Source: JBEKSX01 sp049516635 (GTDB lineage Bacteria > Bacteroidota > Ignavibacteria > Tepidaquicellales > OLB5). From it: 64,000 bases of DNA. The translations under genes were made by a program, and so were the position numbers. The stretch is taken from NCBI GenBank assembly GCA_049516635.1, contig JBEKSX010000010.1, positions 10,331-74,330 on the forward strand, read 5' to 3'. Shown here piece by piece: positions 40,616-48,112 of the stretch. The notes under the pieces are model-generated. The model was given only the letters and a program-made list of their open reading frames with translations, was not told where the DNA came from and ran no database searches. Positions within the stretch are counted from its first letter, which is position 1. The number at the start of each line of letters is the position of its first letter.

Positions 40616-43012
40616 ATGGAAAATAAATTCCAAAATTCGCTTCTAGTGTTCTTTTTACTCCTGAATGTTGTTCTCACTCAGTCAATAGCATATTCCCAGT
40701 CAGGCTGGTTCCCCCTGCCTTCTGGCACTAATAATTCTCTTTTATCAATCTTTTTCCCAAATGTAAATACAGGATACATAGTCGGAGACCTTGGTATTTT
40801 TTCAAAGACCACGAACGGCGGTTCAACCTGGATCAACCAGAACATTACACCGAACGTTCAGCTTAACTCGGTTTTCTTTACAGACGTGAATACCGGTTAC
40901 ACATGCAGCACAGACGGTTACATTATGAAAACAATTAACGGAGGTATGAACTGGATACGCCAGGGATATACAGGAAATGGATATTTCAATTCATTGTACT
41001 TTGTTAATTCGAATACAGGCTACGCTGTTGGCTCAGAAGGAAAAATTATAAAAACAACAAACGGCGGTACAAACTGGCTTTTTATGCATTCATGTACTGA
41101 TATCGCTTTGAATGCAGTTTATTTCCCGAGTACCGATGTGGGGTATGCTGTAGGAGGGATACTTAATCTTCAAGGAATTATCGTGAAAACAACTAACTCC
41201 GGAACCACCTGGTTTACTCTTCTGAATTCCGGGAAAGTTCTTAGAACGATATACTTTATAAATAATAGTACAGGCGTTACGGTCGGCGGGGATTTTGAGC
41301 GCGGCAACGTAATGCTAAAAACAACCAACGGCGGAGAAAACTGGGTTGAAGAGTTCTCCTCGCTAAATTATGGTACTTTAAATGGGGTATATTTTGTAAA
41401 TGAATTAATCGGGTATTGTTCAGGTACATCCGGAATAATGAAGACTACTAATGGAGGTCAGAATTGGTTCACTCAGTATACCGTTTCATACCCGTTTTTA
41501 AACTCTCTTTTTATGTTGAACGAATCTATCGGTTACGCTGTAGGCAGTAATGGGTTCATTTTGAAGACTACGAACGGGGGTTATAAACCTTATGATACAG
41601 CAACATCAAATTATTATCCTTTAGCAGTAGGTGATTTCTGGGTCTATGAGAACTGGTACTACCAATCCGGAGAATATCATAACGTAGGAATAACCCAAAG
41701 CAGAATTATTACAGATACTGTACTCCATAATGGTCATAAATATTATATATTTGATCAGTCCCCCTCAATGTGCGGTCAGCTTCATGAACTTGAGAGGATC
41801 GATTCGTTGACGATGAACGTTTATTGGTTTAATCCCCAAACCGGTGAGGAAGAATTGTATGACAGCCTGTATTCGAAACTTAATAATACATATATGGGGA
41901 AAAGGAACTGCATGAGTGACTACCCTATAATATGCTACGATACTTCGTTAATTGCACTGTTTGGTTCTACGGTGAATTCGAAAAAATTTGATACTGACGG
42001 ATTAATGTTCAGTGAATACACCCTTGCTAAGAATTTTGGTTTCGTTTCCTATTACTGTACTGAAGGCAACTCATGGGGAAGAAATTTGAGGGGATGCCTT
42101 ATTAACGGCATTCTTTATGGAGATACAACGATGTACTACCAGATATCAGGACAGGTCACCTATCACGATAACAACCAGCCAGTCCCTACAGGATATGTGA
42201 AAGCATTAATGTACGATAAGGTAACCGAGAACATTATCACCCTTGACTCAGCCAGGATAAACAACGGCCTTTATATTTTAATTCACGTACGGCAGGACAG
42301 CCTTTATATAATGGCATATGGCGATGACGAACAGCTCGATTTCGTTCCGACTTATTATGATTCTACCATCCATTGGCAGGGTGCCCGGGCACTATACCCA
42401 ACTTCGAATCTCACGAACATAAATATCAGCGTATTTAGGATAAACAATCCCGGCTCCCGATATTATATAAGCGGTAGTATTTTCTCTGTCAATAATTCTT
42501 TTACAAATGAGATTGACAATGCGATAATTTATGCAAAATCCGGTAATGATTTTAAAAACTATTCTATGAGCGATGCAAATGGCTTTTACACTGTCGATTC
42601 CCTACCTACAGGAAGCTATGAGCTTATAGCTGATAGAATAGGTTATTACAGCGATTCTAAATTCCTTGTACTGAATAATAACATGAATATGGTGAATTTT
42701 TATTTGAAGAAGTTCGCGGGTTTTTCGGGTCAAAGCTTTTTCATACCGAATAGCATTAAGCTGGAGCAGAACTATCCAAATCCTTTTAATCCTGTTACTT
42801 CTATTAAATTCGATATTCCTAAAACTGCCTACGTTACACTTGTAATTTACGATTTACTCGGCAGAGAAGTGATAAGATTGATCGATCAGCAGATGAAACC
42901 CGGATCTTATAAAGCTGATTGGGATGCTTCGAACCTGTCCAGCGGAGTTTATTTTTATAAACTTGTTACGGGTGATTTCACTGCAACGAAAAAGATGGCT
43001 CTAATAAAATAG
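40616..43012 (+). CDS. Large secreted Ycf48-like propeller with carboxypeptidase-like and T9SS domains
   Basis: The 798-residue protein has a signal peptide (residues 1-27, ending AYSQS). Residues 30-325 contain about seven Ycf48-like blades with the phrase KTTNGGxxW (SKTTNGGSTW, IKTTNGGTNW, LKTTNGGENW). A middle region (about 330-520) has no family I recognise. Residues about 625-690 resemble a carboxypeptidase-regulatory-like Ig fold (YYISGSIFSVNNSF, NGFYTVDSLPTGSYEL). The last 80 residues are a type A T9SS sorting domain (NYPNPFNPVT to KKMALIK). It should be surface-exposed. The gene starts 37 bases after the TrmB regulator gene. Confidence 0.88.
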   Translation: MENKFQNSLLVFFLLLNVVLTQSIAYSQSGWFPLPSGTNNSLLSIFFPNVNTGYIVGDLGIFSKTTNGGSTWINQNITPNVQLNSVFFTDVNTGYTCSTDGYIMKTINGGMNWIRQGYTGNGYFNSLYFVNSNTGYAVGSEGKIIKTTNGGTNWLFMHSCTDIALNAVYFPSTDVGYAVGGILNLQGIIVKTTNSGTTWFTLLNSGKVLRTIYFINNSTGVTVGGDFERGNVMLKTTNGGENWVEEFSSLNYGTLNGVYFVNELIGYCSGTSGIMKTTNGGQNWFTQYTVSYPFLNSLFMLNESIGYAVGSNGFILKTTNGGYKPYDTATSNYYPLAVGDFWVYENWYYQSGEYHNVGITQSRIITDTVLHNGHKYYIFDQSPSMCGQLHELERIDSLTMNVYWFNPQTGEEELYDSLYSKLNNTYMGKRNCMSDYPIICYDTSLIALFGSTVNSKKFDTDGLMFSEYTLAKNFGFVSYYCTEGNSWGRNLRGCLINGILYGDTTMYYQISGQVTYHDNNQPVPTGYVKALMYDKVTENIITLDSARINNGLYILIHVRQDSLYIMAYGDDEQLDFVPTYYDSTIHWQGARALYPTSNLTNINISVFRINNPGSRYYISGSIFSVNNSFTNEIDNAIIYAKSGNDFKNYSMSDANGFYTVDSLPTGSYELIADRIGYYSDSKFLVLNNNMNMVNFYLKKFAGFSGQSFFIPNSIKLEQNYPNPFNPVTSIKFDIPKTAYVTLVIYDLLGREVIRLIDQQMKPGSYKADWDASNLSSGVYFYKLVTGDFTATKKMALIK

Positions 43013-43311
43013 TTAATGCGCTTTACAGAATAGTTTTGCGTTCTCTGTCATATTATTATGGTACTATATGCTGATGAAGCCGATACCCGGCTAAATCTCC
43101 CGGATTATGTATTCTGACAAATGTCAGATCTGTGAATACATCAGGATAATAATCTATCCAGATCAGGGATATTTGGCTCTTATTGATATTGTTCAAGAAA
43201 TCTGAGTCAGGGGGCAAATCAGATTCGGGTATTTCTCAGCCGGATGCATAACCGACCATTTAATCACTTACATTCGACCGGCTTCATATACTGTTATCCG
43301 GTGAGCGGCAG

Positions 43312-43458
43312 ATGGTCTTTTGGAAAACCAAGAATGGGGGAATGAATTGGGATTCCGAAGGATTACTTCTGCCGCGAACCGGAAAATGCAAATACGGAAA
43401 TTACAAGTTTTCGGTTGATGAAAGCAGCATTACTGAAAAGATGATCCTCTTAAAATAG
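43312..43458 (+). pseudogene. Remnant of a Ycf48-like T9SS gene
   Basis: A 48-codon frame encodes FWKTKNGGMNW near its start, matching the blade motif of Ycf48-like propellers, and ITEKMILLK before the stop, matching the end of the T9SS sorting domain. Everything between (normally hundreds of residues) is missing. It lies 300 bases after the intact paralogue at 40616-43012, so it is probably the collapsed end of a tandem copy. Confidence 0.6.
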
Positions 43459-43500
43459 ACTTACCTCCTATTAAAGAGAACCCCTACTGAAAGCGACGTT

Positions 43501-43540
43501 CCCCCCTCACCGGGTCAAAGCCGAATCCGGTCGAGGGGGG
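43501..43540. repeat. CCCCCCTC-ACCGG...CCGGT-GAGGGGGG hairpin
   Basis: Arms CCCCCCTCACCGG and CCGGT-C-GAGGGGGG pair with one bulged base and are followed by a second G-run (TTGGGGG). It belongs with the C-run/G-run repeats at 21586, 21899, 22118 and 63106. It lies in the gap before a leftward gene and may also terminate transcripts. Confidence 0.65.
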
Positions 43541-43641
43541 TTGGGGGAAAAATTCTAAGCCTTTCGTGTAAATTCAATTCAATCTGTTTTTAAAAGCGGA
43601 GAAAGATATTTTTTTCCTTCTGATGACATCGTTAGTCATTG

Positions 43642-44508
43642 TTAAATATTCTCACTCTTCAGTCTCCGGGAAATATCTTTAAGTGAAGTTCCGCTTTCCA
43701 TCAATTCCGGCAGGTATTCGGTTGAAGTCACAAATGTCCACAAATATGCTACTATTGAATATAATTCTCCTGCACTAAACTCATCCAGGTCAATTGCAAT
43801 ATACAGCACAACGAGAAATATTATCAATAAGGCTACTCTTACAAAACCAAAATTGAACGCACCCCAATTAGCAATCTTTCTCTGCGGCAGGGCAAGTTTA
43901 TTGTAATATTCCCGAATATACTCAGGGTCTTTCTTAGCAAATATGTCATATACATCTTCATAAGCATCGTGATATTCTTTTTGCAAAGCTACAACCTTGT
44001 TATTATAGATATTACTGATGAAAATTAGCGGAAAAATAATGAATAAACATGTAACGGAGATCCGCCAATCAAAGAAGTATAACGCTATTACCCCTCCGAT
44101 TATGGCTACGGATTGCTCTATTATCTCCGGTACTCGATACTGGAAAAAGCTGATATATTGATAAGAGAGTTCCGCTCTCGCAGCTGTTTTAGAAACCGAG
44201 AGTCTCCGCTTTAATGAGTTATCCGATACTTCAGCGGCAATATTAGTAAAAATGTTAAGAAATATCCTGGGATCGAGTGACCTTCTTAATGCACCTACTC
44301 CGGAATTTAATGCAAATATTCCGATCCATAGCACTAAAGGTAATATAAAAGAGCTTTCCGGTTCTTCAAGCGCTTTATCAATTACCGCATCGATCACCTT
44401 ACCGAAAAGGGTAGGTTCTACAATCCATGCAATATTCTCTATTATTACAAGCGCTATAGCTAATGTTATACCTTTACGGAATCTTTTTACTAATGCAAAT
44501 AGATTCAT
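43642..44508 (-). CDS. ABC-transporter-type six-helix domain without ATPase
   Basis: The 288-residue protein resembles the type IV ABC exporter transmembrane domain: NIAWIVEPTLFGKVIDAVID near residue 27, six hydrophobic segments, and an EYHDAYEDVYDIFA coupling-like segment near residue 175. It ends around residue 288 with no Walker A, ABC signature or Walker B, and no nucleotide-binding gene lies beside it. Solitary six-helix domains of this type are known as a database family, but their function is not. It stands alone. Confidence 0.75.
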   Translation of the reverse strand: MNLFALVKRFRKGITLAIALVIIENIAWIVEPTLFGKVIDAVIDKALEEPESSFILPLVLWIGIFALNSGVGALRRSLDPRIFLNIFTNIAAEVSDNSLKRRLSVSKTAARAELSYQYISFFQYRVPEIIEQSVAIIGGVIALYFFDWRISVTCLFIIFPLIFISNIYNNKVVALQKEYHDAYEDVYDIFAKKDPEYIREYYNKLALPQRKIANWGAFNFGFVRVALLIIFLVVLYIAIDLDEFSAGELYSIVAYLWTFVTSTEYLPELMESGTSLKDISRRLKSENI

Positions 44509-44664
44509 CGGATTTACTTAATTATCTCCATTAGCTATTTTCTCAATAATTTGAGCAGTTTTATAATTAAAAATAACTTTTAATATATTTCAAAACTATG
44601 TAAAAAATTATTTTTTAAAACATATTTATATATATTTGTAAGTATTATAAACCTGTTAGAATTA

Positions 44665-45582
44665 ATGATTTCCATGAGCAAATTAAATATTCTACCTGTT
44701 GTATTCTTTTTACTATTTATCTTTTTTTCATGCAACAATAATCAAAAATTGACCGATAGCAACCAGAATACACCTCTAAAAAATGACAGTCAAAAGGTAA
44801 TAAACGGAGTTTACAGATATTATTGCGGGGAAAGAGAGGGGTTTAAAATATGGATCGTAGATGGTGCATTAATCAGAAAAGAAATATTTAACGAGTTCGT
44901 ATACGGCGGGAACCCGGAACGCTATACATTCGTACCAGATAATGAGATCTGGATCGATAATTCGATTTCATGCGAGGAATTCGAAACTACCCTCGCCCAT
45001 GAGCTAAATGAAAGAAAGTTGATGGCAAAATTTGCGATGACGTATTTTGATGCCCATGATTCTTCTCTTGCTCTCGAAGTAAAGCTGCGAAGAACATTTT
45101 TAACGCAATCCGCCGGACATGAATCAAAGCTTCCCAGGCTGGCACCGATCGATTTCGATTCCACACAGGAAATTTCGGATATACCGGGATCAATAAAATT
45201 AAAGAATATCTATCGAGTACCCGAAGAGGAACGCAGCGGAATAAAGATCTGGATAGTCGACGGTTATGCAGTCAGAAGAGATATTTATCCCGATTTTGGT
45301 TTTAGCGGGAATGATAAAGCGTACCACTTCATACCGGACAAAGAAATATGGGTGGATGGCTCTGTGTCGTGCGAAGAAACAGAATATTCTGTAGCTCTCG
45401 AATTAAAAGAACGTGAATTAATATCTGCAGGCATGAACTATGATGATGCATATGAGGGAGCTTTAAAAGTATCGGACAGCTTGCGAATTAGTATGCAAAA
45501 TCTGATCAGCAATCAAAAACCTGTCAAATTATATTATCCTCTTTGCCGGGATACAGGAACAGGAAAAGAAAGTAATAAATAA
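44665..45582 (+). CDS. Lipoprotein with two copies of a KIWIVDG domain
   Basis: The 305-residue protein has a lipoprotein-like signal peptide (FFLLFIFFSC, Cys23). It contains two related domains: residues about 50-135 and 175-260. Each has KIWIVDG (61-67 and 184-190), a conserved aromatic/acidic strand (YTFVPDNEIWIDNSISCEE against YHFIPDKEIWVDGSVSCEE) and a helix. In copy 1 the helix has AHELNER and then DAH (H112, E113, H131), which could be a metal site; in copy 2 these are ALELKER and DAYE (L235, E236, Y253), so the histidines are gone. The start could be residue 4. I do not recognise a named family. It is unlinked to its neighbours. Confidence 0.7.
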   Translation: MISMSKLNILPVVFFLLFIFFSCNNNQKLTDSNQNTPLKNDSQKVINGVYRYYCGEREGFKIWIVDGALIRKEIFNEFVYGGNPERYTFVPDNEIWIDNSISCEEFETTLAHELNERKLMAKFAMTYFDAHDSSLALEVKLRRTFLTQSAGHESKLPRLAPIDFDSTQEISDIPGSIKLKNIYRVPEEERSGIKIWIVDGYAVRRDIYPDFGFSGNDKAYHFIPDKEIWVDGSVSCEETEYSVALELKERELISAGMNYDDAYEGALKVSDSLRISMQNLISNQKPVKLYYPLCRDTGTGKESNK

Positions 45583-45709
45583 TTGATATACTGAACCCTC
45601 CGTCAGAGTGAATTAGCAGTGTAATAACACTTTATCAACATTTTCGGTAACACTACCTCCAGTATAGTTACATTGTATTTATTATAAAGTTAAGATAATT
45701 TAGTATACT

Positions 45710-46570
45710 ATGCTTGATATTTCGATTGTAATTGTTACCTGGAACAGTGCTAATGATATTGTAAAATGCGTTGATTCTATTTTCAGTAATTCATCTTCGG
45801 ATAAATTAAAAACTGAAACCATCATTATTGATAACGATTCTCAGGATGAGACTTGCAGGGTTATAGAAGGAATACAGAGCCCTAATCTTCATACTTATAA
45901 AAATCACACTAATACCGGCTATACAAAGGGTGTTAACCTGGGAATGAGTTATACGCAAGGAAAATATATCCTTCTATTAAACCCGGACATCGAACTGAAA
46001 AATGATTGCATAGGTATTCTCTATAACTTCCTGGAAAGTAACCCCGGGTACTCCGCGGCGGCACCGCTTCTTATCAATGAAGATGGAACAATACAGTATT
46101 CTATCCGTAATTTCCCCACCTATTGGACTTTGTACTGTGAATTTTCTTTACTGGCTCACATCTTTCCGCAATCTACCCTCTTCGGAAAATGGAAAATGAA
46201 ATATTTTAAATATGACAAGGATAGTGATGTAAACCAGCCTATGGCAGCCGCATTGTTAATTAGGAAGAACTTTCTCGATCAATTCGGAGATATGGACGAA
46301 AGGTTCGTCATGTTCTTTAATGATGTAGATCTTTGCAGAAAAATAGTCGAAAATGACCATAAAATAAGGTTTATTGCTGCAGCGCAGGCGGTTCACAAAA
46401 TAGGTACGAGCATTTATAAAGACAGGGTCAGAATGATAAAGACCTGGAATAAGGATTGTATTCAATATTTTAAAAAATATCACAATAATTTTTTTCTGCT
46501 TACATGGCTGAAAATTAGCTTAAAAATTTCAGAAACATTAAGGATATTGTTCTATAAGATAATACAGTAA
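45710..46570 (+). CDS. GT2 glycosyltransferase, rhamnosyltransferase-like
   Basis: The 286-residue protein has a GT-A fold: ISIVIVTWNSANDIVKCVDSI at residues 4-24, TETIIIDNDSQDET, GVNLGMSYTQGKYILLLNPDIEL with the N-P-D motif in place of DxD, and VMFFNDVDLCRKI near residue 200. This pattern is typical of rhamnosyl- and related transferases in surface polysaccharide synthesis. The last 30 residues are hydrophobic, suggesting membrane association. Its stop codon overlaps the next start by one base (46570), so the pair is co-translated, though the enzymes look unrelated. Confidence 0.85.
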   Translation: MLDISIVIVTWNSANDIVKCVDSIFSNSSSDKLKTETIIIDNDSQDETCRVIEGIQSPNLHTYKNHTNTGYTKGVNLGMSYTQGKYILLLNPDIELKNDCIGILYNFLESNPGYSAAAPLLINEDGTIQYSIRNFPTYWTLYCEFSLLAHIFPQSTLFGKWKMKYFKYDKDSDVNQPMAAALLIRKNFLDQFGDMDERFVMFFNDVDLCRKIVENDHKIRFIAAAQAVHKIGTSIYKDRVRMIKTWNKDCIQYFKKYHNNFFLLTWLKISLKISETLRILFYKIIQ

Positions 46571-47433
46571 TGAAATTCAAAATAGCTCTGGCACAAATAA
46601 ACCCAGCTTTAGGTGATATACAGAAAAATATCAAGAAGCATATCGCATTTTGCGATAAGGCGGTACGAAATAAAGCTAACCTTATAATTTTCCCTGAACT
46701 ATCATTAACCGGTTATTCACTTAAAGACCTTAATACAGAACTTGCCGTTAATCCTTACATTTCGCAAATTCTGGAACCGCTTTCGGTAAAATCCAAAAAA
46801 ATTGATATCCTATGCGGCGGTGTGGAAGAGGATGAAAGGTTCGCTATTTTCAATTCCGCTTTTTATTTCTCCAACGGCACTATAGAGTTCACTCATAAAA
46901 AGATCTATCCCCCCGATTACGGTATGTTCGAGGAAATGAGATACTTCTCCAAAGGCAAGACTTTAGATGTCCATAATACAAAATTCGGTAAACTGGGGAT
47001 CCTTGTTTGTGAAGATCTATGGCACATTTCTCTGCCCCTTTTGCTTGCACTCAAGGGAGCCAGGATCATTATAACTATAGCAGCCTCTCCTACAAGGCTC
47101 GAACTCAATACCAAATCGAAAAAGATCAAGAATTACGAGATAAACTCAGAACATCATAAAAGTTATGCGCGCCTTTTATCCCTGTATGTTGTCTTCTGTA
47201 ACCGTGTCGGGTATGAGGACGGCGTTAATTTCTGGGGCGGTTCCGAAATTGTTGATCCTTTCGGGACAGTTACAGCAGTTGGAAAATTTTTCGATGAGGA
47301 CCTTATTTATGCCGATATTGATCTCAATAAAGTAAAACGTGCGCGTTTTCAGGCAAGGCATTTCCTTGATGAAGATGTGAACTTACTCAAAAATGAAGTA
47401 AAGCTGCTGAATGACGAATTGTCTAAATTATAG
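46570..47433 (+). CDS. Carbon-nitrogen hydrolase (nitrilase superfamily)
   Basis: The 287-residue cytoplasmic protein has the nitrilase triad: Glu in FPELSLTGYSLKD, Lys in HKKIYPPDYGMFEE and Cys in GILVCEDLWHISLP. The first half resembles the glutaminase domain of NAD+ synthetase (KIALAQINPALGDIQKN) but the protein ends before any synthetase domain, so it is a stand-alone amidohydrolase. The substrate is unknown. It is translationally coupled to the upstream GT2 gene. Confidence 0.88.
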   Translation: MKFKIALAQINPALGDIQKNIKKHIAFCDKAVRNKANLIIFPELSLTGYSLKDLNTELAVNPYISQILEPLSVKSKKIDILCGGVEEDERFAIFNSAFYFSNGTIEFTHKKIYPPDYGMFEEMRYFSKGKTLDVHNTKFGKLGILVCEDLWHISLPLLLALKGARIIITIAASPTRLELNTKSKKIKNYEINSEHHKSYARLLSLYVVFCNRVGYEDGVNFWGGSEIVDPFGTVTAVGKFFDEDLIYADIDLNKVKRARFQARHFLDEDVNLLKNEVKLLNDELSKL

Positions 47434-47536
47434 ATCATTAACATTTACAGATTAAAACGCAGGGCTTGCTCCCCGCCGAGGAATTTAAAGAAACGTTCGC
47501 TTGTTATAGACTGTTCATTCTTTAAGAATATATACG

Positions 47537-48073
47537 ATGAATATCAATAAAACAAATCTTCCTTCCGAGATCTTAACCATAGGCCACTCTACACGAAGTA
47601 TAGAAGATTTTATCAACGTACTAAAATCATTCAATGTTGAATTGATCGCAGACGTTCGCAGCTTTCCCGGTTCAAAAAGATTTCCACATTTCAATAAGGA
47701 ATCACTCTTTCTATCACTCAAAGAACATTCGATTGAATATATTCATATACCTGAACTTGGCGGACGAAGAAGTGTAAAGAAAGATTCTAAAAATACCGCG
47801 TGGAAAAGCAAATCATTCAGGGGGTATGCAGATTATATGGAAACAGAGCAGTTCGCTGAAGGTATCGAAATTTTGATCGATAATGCCCTAAGGAAAAGGA
47901 CTTCTATAATGTGTGCAGAAGCTCTCTGGTGGCGCTGCCACCGTTCGATGATATCGGATTATCTCAAATCCATTGGAATTAATGTAAATCATATTTTAGA
48001 TATCTCGAAGAACGAAGAACATTTATATACATCTCCTGCAAAAATAGCGGATGGAATGTTAACTTATCATTAA
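47537..48073 (+). CDS. DUF488-family protein
   Basis: The 178-residue protein has the DUF488 pattern: ILTIGHSTRSIEDFINVLK, VELIADVRSFPGSKRFPHFNKESL, YIHIPELGGRR and MCAEALWWRCHRSMISDYL. The conserved arginine and cysteine residues are present. The function of the family is not established; some members are linked to nucleic-acid or repair contexts. It converges on uvrA with 39 bases between. A short gap (about 100 bases) before it contains no clear promoter. Confidence 0.88.
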   Translation: MNINKTNLPSEILTIGHSTRSIEDFINVLKSFNVELIADVRSFPGSKRFPHFNKESLFLSLKEHSIEYIHIPELGGRRSVKKDSKNTAWKSKSFRGYADYMETEQFAEGIEILIDNALRKRTSIMCAEALWWRCHRSMISDYLKSIGINVNHILDISKNEEHLYTSPAKIADGMLTYH

Positions 48074-48112
48074 TGCATAATACATTCCCGAACAAATTTT
48101 ATAACAGCTGCG

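Larger units (their letters stand above)
43013..43641. other. Gene-free stretch with a T9SS gene remnant and a GC-rich hairpin
   Basis: This 629-base gap contains the remnant at 43312-43458, a TCTGAC-N4-GTCAGA hairpin near 43109-43124 and the stable hairpin at 43501-43540. The first 290 bases look like decayed coding sequence without an intact frame. Confidence 0.6.

Noticed and set aside
43013..43311. An intact gene before the T9SS remnant
   Set aside because: All frames are interrupted within about 35 codons and none shows a domain.
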